Assembly (NCBI RefSeq): GCF_023023025.1
Contig: NZ_CP095481.1
Coordinates: forward strand, 6,151,001-6,215,000
Direction of reading: 5' to 3'
DNA from: Amycolatopsis sp. WQ 127309
Lineage (GTDB): Bacteria; Actinomycetota; Actinomycetes; Mycobacteriales; Pseudonocardiaceae
DNA length: 64,000 bases
The position numbers and the translations under genes were made by a program. The notes under the pieces are model-generated. The model searched no databases and was not told the DNA's origin. It saw only the letters and a program-made list of their open reading frames with translations. Below are positions 39,808 through 50,597 of the stretch, piece after piece (the first letter of the stretch is position 1; each line of letters begins with the position of its first letter).

Positions 39808-42800
39808 TTGCCTGTGGTGCACGCCCTGTGGTCGCCGGGCCGGGGGCTGCTGCTGTGGGCGGAGCACGACCGGGGCCCGGCCGGTACGTCGAGCCGGTCG
39901 GCGCGGATCGCGTTGCCGCACCCGTTCGCGGTCTCCAGTGCGCAGCTGACCGCGCTGCACCCCGGCAAACCCACGTCGGCGACGCTGCTGCTGCCGTCGC
40001 GGGCGAGCCGGCCGCTCGCCTCCAGCGAGGCGGCGGGTGGCCGGCGACGTGGCCCGGCGCCGTCGTTGCGGGCGTGGTCGGTGCCGGCGTTGATCGTCGA
40101 CGCGACCGAGCTGGACGACCTCGACGACGCCGCCTCGTACGGCGAATCCGTCACCTACCTGCGCGCGGTGGCCCGCCTGGCCGCGGATCTGGTGCGGCGC
40201 GGGCGGGTGCTGCCGACGCTGCTCCGCCAGGGCGACGCGGCCGAGGCCCGGTGGCGCCCGGTGCTGCAAGGCGTGGACTTCGTCGCGTTCGACGCGCTGG
40301 TCGCGGCCATGCCGCCGGTCGGGCGGGCCGAGCAGGTCGCGCCGCTCACCGGGGCCTCGCCGCGCGCGCTCGTCACCGACGCCCTCCACACCCTGGCCGA
40401 CACGGCGGTCCGGGACCGGCTGGCGCGCGCGGAGCCGCCCGTCGACCTGCGCGGGGGCCGGGGCGCGGCCGGGGTGTGGCTGGCCGCGTTGCAGGGCGGC
40501 GGTCCCCGCGTCGAGCTGCCGCTGGGCGAGCTCGGGGTGCTGGCCGAGGCCGTCGCGAAGTGGGACGAGGTCGCCGACACCGACGTCGTCGACGGCCGGG
40601 CGTGTTTCCGGCTGACCGAAGCCGCCACCCTGCGCCGGCCGGCCGACGCCGATCCCGACGACCAGACCGGCGACGGCACCAAGTGGCAGCTGCGGTTCCT
40701 CCTGCGCGCGACGGCCGATCCGAGCCTGCTGCTCTCGGCGGGGCAGATCTGGTCGGGCGAAGCGCACGGGCTGGTCCGGGACCCGAAGGGGCTGCTCGTC
40801 GCCGAGCTGGGCCGGGCCGCGCTGGTCGAACCGATGCTGGCGCCGGCGTTGCGCCGGACGCAGCCGGCCGAGTACGACCTGACCGTCGAAGAAGCCGAAC
40901 GGTTCCTCACCTCGGGCGCGACCCGGCTGATCGAGGCCGGGTTCGAAGTGCAGCTCCCGGCCTCCTGGGACGGCAGGCGCCGGCTCGGGCTGCGGCTGTC
41001 GGTCCGCAGCACGCCGTCCGAGCAGGTCGTCACCCGCAACCGGGTGGGCCGCGACGAGCTGGCCACGTTCCGCTGGTCGATCGCGGTGGGCGACGTCGAG
41101 ATCGGCCGGGAAGAACTGGCCACCCTCGTCGCGGCGAAGACCCCGCTGGTGCGGCTGCGGGGCCGGTGGATCAGCGTCGACGCCGATCGCCTGCGCGCCG
41201 GACTCGAGTTCCTGCGCCGCGACCCGCAGCGGTACACCGAGCCACCGACCGGGGCCGAGCTGCTGGAGCTGGTGCACCTCGCGCGGGAGGCGCCGCTCCC
41301 GGTCACCGCCGTCAGCGCCGACGGCTGGGTCGGGGACGTCTTGGCCGGGCGGGTCGAGCAGGCCCTGCGGCCGGTCGGGCTGCCGCCGTCGTTCCGGGCC
41401 ACGCTGCGCCCCTACCAGCAGCGGGGTGTCGCCTGGCTGGCGTTCATGGCGGAGCTGGGGCTCGGGGCGTGCCTGGCCGACGACATGGGCCTCGGCAAGA
41501 CCGTCCAGACGCTGGCGCTCGAGGCGCTGGAGCGGGCCGCGGGCGAGCACCGGCCGACGCTGGTGCTGTGCCCGATGTCGCTGGTCGGCATGTGGCAGCG
41601 GGAGGCGGCGACCTTCACCCCCGGCCTGCGGGTCCACGCCCACCACGGCAGCGCCCGCGCGCACGGCGACGCGCTCGCCGAGCAGGTCGCCGCGGCCGAC
41701 CTCGTCGTCACGACCTACGCCACCGCCGCCCGCGACGCCGGCGAACTCGAGAAGGTCACCTGGCGGCGCCTGGTGCTCGACGAAGCGCACGCCATCAAGA
41801 ACGCCGACACCGCGACGGCCAAGGCGGTGCGGCGGTTCACGGCCGGGCACCGGCTCGCGCTGACCGGCACCCCGGTGGAGAACCGGCTGGCGGACCTGTG
41901 GTCGGTGCTGGACCTGCTCAACCCCGGGCTGCTCGGCAGCAGGTTCGAGTTCCGGCGGCACTTCGCCGTCCCGATCGAGCGGCGGGGCGACACCGACGTG
42001 GCCGCCGAGCTGCGCCGGCTCACGCGGCCGTACCTGCTGCGCCGGGTGAAGACGGACCCCGCAATCGTCCCCGAGCTCCCGGAAAAGCTGGAAATCCGGC
42101 AGGAGTACCGGCTCACCCGCGAACAGGGCACGCTGTACTGCGCGATCGTCGACGAGATGATGAAGAAGATCGAGAACAGCCAGGGCATCAAGCGCCGCGG
42201 CAACGTCCTCGCCGCGATCACGAAGCTCAAGCAGGTCTGCAACCACCCCGCGCACCTGCTGCACGACGGCTCCCCGATCGGGCGCCGCTCCGGCAAAGTC
42301 GTTCGCCTCGAAGAGGTCCTGGCGGAAATCCTCGCGTCGGGCGATCGGGTGCTGTGCTTCACGCAGTACACCGAATTCGGCCACATGCTCGTGCCCCACC
42401 TGACCGACCGGCTCGGCGTCGAAGTCGCCTTTCTGCACGGCAGCCTGGCCAAAGGCGCGCGAGACGCGATCGTGGAGCGCTTCCAGGCCGGCGACGGGCC
42501 GCGGATCCTCTTGCTGTCGCTCAAAGCGGGTGGGTCCGGGCTCACGCTGACCGCCGCCAGCCAGGTCCTGCACCTGGACCGCTGGTGGAACCCGGCCGTG
42601 GAGAACCAGGCCACCGACCGGGCGTTCCGGATCGGGCAGGGCCGCACCGTCCAGGTCCGGAAGTTCGTCTGCCCGGGCACCATCGAGGACCGCATCGACA
42701 CGCTGATCACCCGGAAGCGCGCGCTCGCGGGCCTGGTCGTCGGCGAGGGCGAAAGCCGGCTCACCGAGCTGTCCACGGACGCGCTGCGCGGGGTGCTCAC

Positions 42801-42828
42801 CCTGGGGGAGGACGCGATCGATGACTGA
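39808..42828 (+). CDS. SNF2-family DEAD/DEAH-box helicase/ATPase
   Basis: The protein has 1006 residues. I chose the TTG start because AAGGAG sits nine bases upstream; an in-frame GTG at 39760 has no ribosome site. An N-terminal bacterial SNF2-associated region (about 1-530) is followed by the two RecA-like lobes. Motif I is ADDMGLGKT, motif II LDEAH, motif III LTGTPVEN, motif V near GGSGLTLT, and motif VI QATDRAFRIGQ. These proteins are DNA-dependent translocases of the HepA/RapA-like bacterial SNF2 class, probably in DNA or transcription-complex remodelling. The gene overlaps the following SWIM-domain gene by eight bases, the usual pairing in actinobacteria. It appears to be a chromosomal housekeeping gene. 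Confidence 0.93.
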   Translation: MPVVHALWSPGRGLLLWAEHDRGPAGTSSRSARIALPHPFAVSSAQLTALHPGKPTSATLLLPSRASRPLASSEAAGGRRRGPAPSLRAWSVPALIVDATELDDLDDAASYGESVTYLRAVARLAADLVRRGRVLPTLLRQGDAAEARWRPVLQGVDFVAFDALVAAMPPVGRAEQVAPLTGASPRALVTDALHTLADTAVRDRLARAEPPVDLRGGRGAAGVWLAALQGGGPRVELPLGELGVLAEAVAKWDEVADTDVVDGRACFRLTEAATLRRPADADPDDQTGDGTKWQLRFLLRATADPSLLLSAGQIWSGEAHGLVRDPKGLLVAELGRAALVEPMLAPALRRTQPAEYDLTVEEAERFLTSGATRLIEAGFEVQLPASWDGRRRLGLRLSVRSTPSEQVVTRNRVGRDELATFRWSIAVGDVEIGREELATLVAAKTPLVRLRGRWISVDADRLRAGLEFLRRDPQRYTEPPTGAELLELVHLAREAPLPVTAVSADGWVGDVLAGRVEQALRPVGLPPSFRATLRPYQQRGVAWLAFMAELGLGACLADDMGLGKTVQTLALEALERAAGEHRPTLVLCPMSLVGMWQREAATFTPGLRVHAHHGSARAHGDALAEQVAAADLVVTTYATAARDAGELEKVTWRRLVLDEAHAIKNADTATAKAVRRFTAGHRLALTGTPVENRLADLWSVLDLLNPGLLGSRFEFRRHFAVPIERRGDTDVAAELRRLTRPYLLRRVKTDPAIVPELPEKLEIRQEYRLTREQGTLYCAIVDEMMKKIENSQGIKRRGNVLAAITKLKQVCNHPAHLLHDGSPIGRRSGKVVRLEEVLAEILASGDRVLCFTQYTEFGHMLVPHLTDRLGVEVAFLHGSLAKGARDAIVERFQAGDGPRILLLSLKAGGSGLTLTAASQVLHLDRWWNPAVENQATDRAFRIGQGRTVQVRKFVCPGTIEDRIDTLITRKRALAGLVVGEGESRLTELSTDALRGVLTLGEDAIDD

Positions 42829-43537
42829 ACCGCTCCCGTGGTGGCCGACCCGGTTCCTCCGGGCGCTGACGGCGATCGGCGTCCTCCTGCCCGCACCCGG
42901 CCGGGGCCGCGTCGTATCCCTGGAGGTCGGCGCCGGGCGCGTCGACGCCGAGGTGGAGGACGGCCGTCCGTACCAGGTGCGGATCGGGCTGACGGCGTTC
43001 GGGAAGGCGGACTGGGCGGCGATCACCTACGCCCTCGCCGCGAAGGCGTCGGCCACCGTCCTGCTGCTCAGCGGCGAGCTGCCCCGCGACGTCGAACAGA
43101 TCTGCAAAGCGGTCCGGCTGCCGCTGTTCCCGTCGTCGGCGCGGGAGGTGTCGCTGGACTGCACCTGCCCGGACGCCGAAGTGCCGTGCGGCCACCTGAA
43201 CGCCGTGTTCGCCGCGCTCGTGGCCCGGGTCGCCGACGACCCGTTCACCGTCCTCGCCCTACGCGGCCGGAACCGCGAAACGCTGCTGGAGGAGCTGAAG
43301 AATCGGCTCATCTCCGCCGAACCGCTCGACCCCGACGACCGGTCGCCGGCCCTGACCGAGGTCATGGACACCTTCTTCGCCTGCGGCCAGGCCCCGGCAC
43401 CGTTGCACGGACCGCGAACGCCGGTCGACGCGCTCCTGGACCAGGCCCCGCCGTTCGCGATCACGTCGGGCGGCGAAGACGTCACCGAGCTGCTCCGGCC
43501 GGCTTACCGCGCACTCGCGGAAGAGCCCGGCGCTTAG
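42821..43537 (+). CDS. SWIM zinc-finger protein, partner of the SNF2 helicase
   Basis: The protein has 238 residues and its start overlaps the helicase stop. The SWIM zinc-binding motif CxCx(n)CxH is seen as CTCPDAEVPCGH at about residues 108-119. The remainder is alpha-helical without other recognised domains. SWIM domains bind DNA or protein partners; genetic coupling suggests it works with the SNF2 ATPase as an accessory subunit. Confidence 0.9.
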   Translation: MTEPLPWWPTRFLRALTAIGVLLPAPGRGRVVSLEVGAGRVDAEVEDGRPYQVRIGLTAFGKADWAAITYALAAKASATVLLLSGELPRDVEQICKAVRLPLFPSSAREVSLDCTCPDAEVPCGHLNAVFAALVARVADDPFTVLALRGRNRETLLEELKNRLISAEPLDPDDRSPALTEVMDTFFACGQAPAPLHGPRTPVDALLDQAPPFAITSGGEDVTELLRPAYRALAEEPGA

Positions 43538-43580
43538 CTCGGCAGGCGGTGGCCACGACCCGGCTGCGACACTGTCCGGC

Positions 43581-44135
43581 ATGACGTTCCGGTCGCAGCC
43601 CCTGGATCCGGCCTCGTGGCCGGACCTGGAACGGGTGTTCGCGGGCCGGGGCGGCAGCTGCTGGTGCCAGCGGTTCCGGCGGCACGACCAGCCGGACAAC
43701 CGCGCCGCGCTGCGTCGCGAGGTCGACACCGTCGCGGTGCCGGTGGGGCTCGTCGGGTACGTCGACGACGAACCGGTGGGCTGGACCCGGGTGCAGCCGC
43801 GCGCCCTGCTGCCGGGCGTGACCGGGAACCGCGCGGTGCGCCGGCTGCTCGAGGACGATCCGGCGGCGTGGTGGGTCACGTGTTTCGTCGTCCGGCGCGG
43901 GCACCGGGGTCACGGTGCCGGCGTTTCCCTGCTGGGCGCCGCGGTCGAGTGGGCGCGGGAGCACGGGGGGTCCGTTGTGGACGGACACCCGGTCGACGTC
44001 GCCGCGCCGGCGGCGGTCCCGTCGCCCGCCGCGGTGTTCACCGGCACGGTCGCCATGTTCACCCGGGCGGGGTTCACCGAGATCGGCCGGACGTTCCCGA
44101 GCCGGCCGATCATGCGCAAGCGGCTGCGGCCGTAG
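43581..44135 (+). CDS. GNAT-family N-acetyltransferase
   Basis: The protein has 184 residues. The acetyl-CoA-binding signature is seen as VVRRGHRGHGAGVSLL (R/Q-x-x-G-x-G/A) in the middle of the protein, preceded by the beta-strand WWVTCFV. The N-terminal Cys/Trp-rich stretch (GGSCWCQRF) is typical of a common actinobacterial subfamily of unknown substrate. It starts 43 bases after the SWIM gene, close behind the sequence GACACTGT, so a near-leaderless transcript is possible. Nothing ties it to either biosynthetic locus. Confidence 0.88.
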   Translation: MTFRSQPLDPASWPDLERVFAGRGGSCWCQRFRRHDQPDNRAALRREVDTVAVPVGLVGYVDDEPVGWTRVQPRALLPGVTGNRAVRRLLEDDPAAWWVTCFVVRRGHRGHGAGVSLLGAAVEWAREHGGSVVDGHPVDVAAPAAVPSPAAVFTGTVAMFTRAGFTEIGRTFPSRPIMRKRLRP

Positions 44136-44189
44136 CCGCCTTCGGCCGTGCCCGGAAGCAGGAAGCCCGGCGCCGTACCGACCGGGTGG

Positions 44190-44195
44190 TATGTT
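44190..44195 (+). promoter_or_regulatory. -10 box of a probable leaderless transcript
   Basis: TATGTT ends seven bases before the GTG at 44202, and no ribosome site precedes that GTG. This spacing is typical of leaderless actinobacterial genes. Confidence 0.5.
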
Positions 44196-44201
44196 GGCGC
44201 G

Positions 44202-45050
44202 GTGATCGAAACGGCGCGCCGGACCTGGCGATTCCTGGAGCCTTACCACGGGATGATCTACTTCGCGCCGGAAGCCGCTGCCGCGTACGCGGAGCTCGGC
44301 ATCACCGGCCGCGCCGGCTACTTCGCGTCGCGGTCGGCGGCGTTCGGCGCGGTCCCGGCGCCGGTCGTGGTCGCGACCTTCTTCAACTTCAACCCGGCCC
44401 TCGTCACGGCGTCGATCAGCACCGCCTGGTCCGCCAGCGAACCGGCCGCGGTCCTCGCCGCCCGCTACGCCGCGGCCGACCAGGCCCTGCGCGGCGTCCT
44501 GGGCGACGCGATCGGCTCACCCGAGATGCGCCGGGCCGCCGTGCTCCTGCGCGAAGCCGCCGAGACGGTCACCGGCGACGTCACCGGCCGCCCGCTCTTC
44601 GCCGCCCACTCGGCCCTGCCGTGGCCGACCGAGCCCCACCTGGTCCTGTGGCACGCGCAGACCCTGCTCCGCGAGTACCGCGGCGACGCGCACGTGGCCG
44701 CCCTGCTGACGGCCGGCCTGCGCGGCGTCGAAGCCCTCATCACCCACGCCGCCTCCGGTGCCGTTCCCGCCGAAACCCTGCGCACGTCCCGGGGCTGGTC
44801 CGAGGACGACTGGAACCGGGCCGTCACCGGCCTCCGCGAGCGCGACTGGCTCACCGACGACGCCGACCTGACGTTCACCCCCGGCGGCGCCGCCCGCCGG
44901 GCGGAGATCGAGAAGACGACCGACGAGAACAGCGTCGTGCCCTACGCCCACATCGGCGAGCCCGCCTGCGCCGAACTGCAGGCACTGGTGAGCCCGTTCA
45001 GCCGGGCCCTCGCCGAGAAGCTCATGCCGTGGGCGCTCGCGAGGCAGTAG
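44202..45050 (+). CDS. SCO6745/SalK-family protein
   Basis: The protein has 282 residues. The chosen GTG start begins VIETARRTWRFLEPYHGMIYF, the conserved N-terminus of the actinobacterial SCO6745 family, also labelled SalK. An upstream ATG at 44148 adds 18 unconserved residues. The C-terminal half resembles a winged-helix segment (GWSEDDWNRAVTGLRERDWL, about 200-235), as in MarR-like helper domains. No enzymatic function is established for the family. It converges on the xylanase gene across a perfect hairpin. Confidence 0.8.
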   Translation: MIETARRTWRFLEPYHGMIYFAPEAAAAYAELGITGRAGYFASRSAAFGAVPAPVVVATFFNFNPALVTASISTAWSASEPAAVLAARYAAADQALRGVLGDAIGSPEMRRAAVLLREAAETVTGDVTGRPLFAAHSALPWPTEPHLVLWHAQTLLREYRGDAHVAALLTAGLRGVEALITHAASGAVPAETLRTSRGWSEDDWNRAVTGLRERDWLTDDADLTFTPGGAARRAEIEKTTDENSVVPYAHIGEPACAELQALVSPFSRALAEKLMPWALARQ

Positions 45051-45067
45051 CCGCGGCGCTGCGTGAA

Positions 45068-45105
45068 TGACTCGTCCGCGAAGTCCTGCCTTCGCGGACG
45101 AGTCA
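45068..45105. terminator. Perfect 16-bp hairpin, bidirectional terminator
   Basis: TGACTCGTCCGCGAAG (45068-45083) pairs exactly with CTTCGCGGACGAGTCA (45090-45105) around a six-base loop. It lies between the convergent SCO6745-family and xylanase genes. Confidence 0.85.
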
Positions 45106-45117
45106 CCCACCGCCCCC

Positions 45118-47588
<2,471 letters not shown>

Positions 47589-47626
47589 GGTCACTCGTTT
47601 CGTCGGGCGGGCGGTACGGGCTGGCG

Positions 47627-47650
47627 GGGCGCCCTCGAGTGGGGGCGCCC
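47627..47650 (-). terminator. GGGCGCCC hairpin between the small peptide gene and DDAH-fold gene
   Basis: GGGCGCCC (47627-47634) and GGGCGCCC (47643-47650) can pair around an eight-base loop, downstream of the 46-residue ORF. A second inverted repeat, CGGACGT-N10-ACGTCCG (47687-47710), is just upstream and could be an operator. Neither has a T-run. Confidence 0.4.
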
Positions 47651-47749
47651 GGCCGGATCGGTGCTGTACCGCGGGTTCGCCGCGTCCGGACGTACGACGG
47701 TGGACGTCCGAAGGCGGCCGGTGGGGCCCGGCGAATCGAGCGGCCCGGG

Positions 47750-47890
47750 TCAGCCCAGGCCGCGGAGGCGGAACAGCTCGATCGTCATGAGGTGCTGCGC
47801 CCGCGCCGCGTCGAGGCGCTGGGCGATCGTCGTGGCCGAGGTCGCCGGCCGCATCGCCGAGGACACCGCGCGCACCAGTTTGGTGATCAT
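47750..47890 (-). CDS. 46-residue small protein, unknown
   Basis: The small ORF starts with ATG behind ATGGAGATGTG and encodes a basic 46-residue protein ending FRLRGLG. It starts MITKLVRAVSSAMRP and has an amphipathic helical middle (IAQRLDAARAQHLMTIELF). I do not recognise it. It lies 84 bases downstream of a conserved 19-bp site that also precedes the small monooxygenase gene at 52366. This supports it being a real transcribed unit. It could be a regulatory peptide, a small accessory protein or a modification substrate; none of these is shown. Confidence 0.5.
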   Translation of the reverse strand: MITKLVRAVSSAMRPATSATTIAQRLDAARAQHLMTIELFRLRGLG

Positions 47891-47973
47891 CACATCTCCA
47901 TTCGATTCTTTCCCCGGCCGGGTTTCCGATCTCCGGCCCGGGGTCATCAGAGTGCCCGGGAGCGTGGCCGGAG

Positions 47974-47992
47974 GTCTGGCCAGATCCGGACA
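47974..47992. promoter_or_regulatory. Conserved 19-bp site, copy 1
   Basis: GTCTGGCCAGATCCGGACA differs by one base from the sequence at 52444-52462. It lies 84 bases upstream of the minus-strand small ORF start, comparable to the 78 bases separating copy 2 from the start at 52366. It contains the palindromes TCTGGCCAGA and TCCGGA. Confidence 0.6.
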
Positions 47993-47996
47993 GCTT

Positions 47997-48012
47997 CGCC
48001 GCTTCGGCGGCG
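47997..48012 (-). terminator. CGCCGC-TTCG-GCGGCG hairpin
   Basis: A six-bp perfect stem with a stable TTCG tetraloop, downstream of the membrane protein stop at 48087. It is a possible terminator without a T-run. Confidence 0.4.
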
Positions 48013-48086
48013 ACAATGGGTGAAAGCACGTGGAGGTTCCCGATCTTGGTCGATTAACCGCGCCGGGCGCGGGAACGGCAGGGGAA

Positions 48087-48743
48087 TCAGCGGTTGGCGT
48101 TCAGGAACCCGATCACGACGGCGCCCCACCAGCACAGCTGCGAGACCGCCGTGGTGAGGCCGCCGCGCACGAGCAGGCGCCGGGGAACGGGTCCGGCCAC
48201 GACGGCCATCCGCTTGCCCAGCTCCATGACCTGGACGCCGTTGACGGTGAGCACGGCCACCAGCGCCAGTTTCACCACCGTGGCGGCCGCGTGCAGGTTC
48301 GGCTCGAGCAGCGCGCCGCTGCCGACCAGGCCCGTCAACCCGGCCCACACCAGCAGGTGCAGCCGGGAGGTGCTGCGGACGGCTTCGGCGAACGTCGAGC
48401 GGCCGAGCACCCACAACGCGAAGAAGTAGTCGGCCACCAGCACCGCGCCGAGACCCAGGACGAGGGAGGCGAGGTGGGCGAACAACGCGATGGTGTGCCA
48501 CGCCGCGTTCGGGTGCGCCACCGAGGAAACCCAGATCGCGGCGACGAGCAGCATGATCGAAGCAGCCATCGCGAGATAGGGCCTGTAGTGTCGGAAATCG
48601 GTCGGCCGCACCACCCTGGGCGGCAGCTCTTCCGCCGGCGCGAGACGCGGGCGGATCGGGGTGCCGGCCGGGCGGTGGCGCTCGGCGGCCCGGCCGGCCC
48701 CGTCGGGCTCCGGAATCCTTACGGGGATGCCGTTGTCGAGCAT
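48087..48743 (-). CDS. Unknown membrane protein, about five transmembrane segments
   Basis: The protein has 218 residues and starts behind GGAAGGAC. A hydrophilic N-terminus of about 50 residues precedes five hydrophobic segments (about 53-72, 80-111, 126-146, 150-172 and 192-215). I do not recognise a family. The size and topology resemble small permease-like or copper-resistance-like membrane proteins, but no metal motif is evident. Its upstream region holds a perfect TTGTCC-N5-GGACAA palindrome, so it may be controlled separately from the regulator gene behind it. Confidence 0.7.
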   Translation of the reverse strand: MLDNGIPVRIPEPDGAGRAAERHRPAGTPIRPRLAPAEELPPRVVRPTDFRHYRPYLAMAASIMLLVAAIWVSSVAHPNAAWHTIALFAHLASLVLGLGAVLVADYFFALWVLGRSTFAEAVRSTSRLHLLVWAGLTGLVGSGALLEPNLHAAATVVKLALVAVLTVNGVQVMELGKRMAVVAGPVPRRLLVRGGLTTAVSQLCWWGAVVIGFLNANR

Positions 48744-48880
48744 GTCCTGTCCTTCCGGAAAACGGCCGGCGAGGCCGTGAAGGGGGCGGGGGCCGGATAC
48801 GAGGTCCTGCCGGCGTCGGCGTGCGGAACGCACGCCGGTTCCCTGCTGATTACAGGCCATGGCGGACTTGGCTGGGAGCG

Positions 48881-48897
48881 TTGTCCGGAAAGGACAA
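48881..48897. promoter_or_regulatory. TTGTCC-N5-GGACAA palindrome
   Basis: TTGTCCGGAAAGGACAA is a perfect 6-5-6 inverted repeat, 138 bases upstream of the membrane protein start. Its TGTCCGG half resembles one end of the conserved 19-bp site of this region, so one regulator family may read both. Confidence 0.5.
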
Positions 48898-49026
48898 TCA
48901 ATCGGCTCTTCCCGAGGACGCGCGGGAGGGGACAAAGTGGTACAGGTACGGCGAATGCCGACGTGAGGGTGCGATTGACCGCACCCGGATGGCCGCCCCG
49001 GAATCGAGGGGAAATGGTGCGTCACG

Positions 49027-49055
49027 GGACGGCGGGCGACGTTGCCGGGCCGTCC
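49027..49055 (-). terminator. Hairpin behind the NB-ARC regulator
   Basis: GGACGGC (49027-49033) pairs with GCCGTCC (49049-49055), and an inner GGC/GCC pairs within the loop. It begins ten bases past the regulator's stop at 49065. Confidence 0.5.
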
Positions 49056-49064
49056 GGTGGCGCG

Positions 49065-50393
49065 TCAGGCGGACACGGGCCCCGCCATGGCCCGGTATTC
49101 GTGGCCGTGCTGCTGCTCGATCGTGCTGAGCACGAAGGCGCGCATGGGCTGCGGCAGCCCACGGCCGTCGAGGTACGGGTCGGCGTGGGAGAGCAGACCG
49201 GCGTCGGCGATTTCCTCGGCCAGCTCGTCTTCGCCCGGAGGCAGGGACCCCGGCGTGCCGGCCGGGGTCCGGGCGAGCTGGTGCAGCAATTCCCGTGCGG
49301 GCGGGCTGAGCGTGCGGTAGGCGGACTCGAGGGAGTACCGCATGGACAGGTCCCCGACACTCAGCCAGTCGACGGTGTTGTCGTTCAGGCGCCACTCTTC
49401 GACGACGCGGCGCAGGGTCAGGTGCGGCCGCGAGGCGATCTTGCGGATGGCCAGGTCGAGCGCGAGCGGCAGGTCCCCGCACAGCTCGGCCAGCCGTGCG
49501 CAGTCCTGCCCGGCGGTGACGGCGAGGTGCGGCAGCGCGGCGGTGATCATCGCGATCGAGTCGCCGCGCGACAACGGGGTCAGCTGCAACCGGTCGACGT
49601 CGCGCAGGCCCAGCAGCCGCTTGCGGCTGACCAGCAGCGTGGTGCTCGTGGTGGTCTCGGCGAGCAGCGGGCGCACCTGCTGCTCGTCCTGCACGTTGTC
49701 CAGCAGCACCAGGAGCCGGCGATCGGCCAGGAGCGTGCGGTAGACGCCGGCGCGGTGGTCGAAGCTGCCGGAGAGGTCCTCGACGCCGAGGGCCCGCAGG
49801 AAGCCGTCGAGGACGTCACCGGCCTCCGGTGCGGCCGGTGCGCCGGCCAGGCCGTGGCGCAGGCCGCCGAGGTCGGCGTAGAGCTGCCCGTCGGGCAGGT
49901 CCGCCGCGGCCGAATGGGCGTAGTACAGCGCGAGGTCGCTCTTGCCGACCCCGGCCGGGCCGCTGATCACCATGGGCGTGTCCCCGGGTGAGCGCAGCCA
50001 CGCCAGCTCGGTCGTGCGGCCGGTGAACCCCCGCGGCCGCTGGGGTAGTTGAGCCGGGTGCGACGGAACCCCGCCGCGCCGCTGGAACAGTGCCGGTCTT
50101 CTGGTGCGCCCCCCGATCGAGGGCTGCGTATAGCCACCGGTGGCGACGTGCCAGTGCCGCCGCCACGCCTCGTCGTCGCCGCCGCACGCGGCGACGAACG
50201 CGAGGGTCACCTGCAGCGACGGCATCCTGTTGCCGCTCGCCGCGCTCGAGAGCACGGACGACGAGAACATCGCCGACCGGGCCATTTCCCGGTATGTCGG
50301 ATTTCCGGCCCGTGCTCGCAGTTCGCGCAATTCCCGAGCGAACTGGGTGGCGACGCCGCCGGACGTGTTGACGGGCTTTTCCGGTCTGCCCAT
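49065..50393 (-). CDS. XRE-HTH / NB-ARC ATPase transcriptional regulator
   Basis: The protein has 442 residues. The start (MGRPEKPV) follows AAGGGGAT. The N-terminal XRE-like helix-turn-helix (about 15-75, FARELRELRARAG to LQVTLAFVAACGG) is followed by an NB-ARC/STAND ATPase with P-loop GPAGVGKS (145-152), Walker B LLVLLDNV and a winged-helix GDLPLALDLA segment. There is no BTAD domain and no TPR array, so it is shorter than AfsR- or SARP-type regulators. Such proteins are common pathway-specific activators next to biosynthetic genes. Its neighbours suggest it controls the 46.7-64 kb locus. Its long promoter region (50394-50554) is unusually AT-rich. Confidence 0.88.
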   Translation of the reverse strand: MGRPEKPVNTSGGVATQFARELRELRARAGNPTYREMARSAMFSSSVLSSAASGNRMPSLQVTLAFVAACGGDDEAWRRHWHVATGGYTQPSIGGRTRRPALFQRRGGVPSHPAQLPQRPRGFTGRTTELAWLRSPGDTPMVISGPAGVGKSDLALYYAHSAAADLPDGQLYADLGGLRHGLAGAPAAPEAGDVLDGFLRALGVEDLSGSFDHRAGVYRTLLADRRLLVLLDNVQDEQQVRPLLAETTTSTTLLVSRKRLLGLRDVDRLQLTPLSRGDSIAMITAALPHLAVTAGQDCARLAELCGDLPLALDLAIRKIASRPHLTLRRVVEEWRLNDNTVDWLSVGDLSMRYSLESAYRTLSPPARELLHQLARTPAGTPGSLPPGEDELAEEIADAGLLSHADPYLDGRGLPQPMRAFVLSTIEQQHGHEYRAMAGPVSA

Positions 50394-50554
50394 GTGAATC
50401 CCCTTCCCCTTACTCACTCAGCGTCGCTGACGGCGGCTGGTATCTCTTCCGCTGCATGGCGGTGTCGTTGGCCCGTTCGTGTAATGTGTGTCTGATTTTC
50501 CGGTGAATTCCGGTGATTTTTTACATCCATCGCGTGAATTGTGCGAACGCTCGA

Positions 50555-50581
50555 CGGCCGCCCGCGCGGTGCGGGCGGCCG
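50555..50581 (-). terminator. Perfect 11-bp hairpin downstream of the MFS gene
   Basis: CGGCCGCCCGC (50555-50565) pairs exactly with GCGGGCGGCCG (50571-50581) around a five-base loop, 16 bases past the stop at 50598. Confidence 0.75.
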
Positions 50582-50597
50582 GGGCGCTGCTGTGTGG

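Larger units (their letters stand above)
48744..49064. other. 321-bp intergenic region with palindrome and hairpins
   Basis: No convincing gene is seen. The region holds the start signals of the membrane protein gene, a nine-bp hairpin CGGCGTGCG-GAA-CGCACGCCG (48817-48837), the palindrome at 48881-48897, and a GGACGGC/GCCGTCC hairpin next to the regulator stop. Confidence 0.7.
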
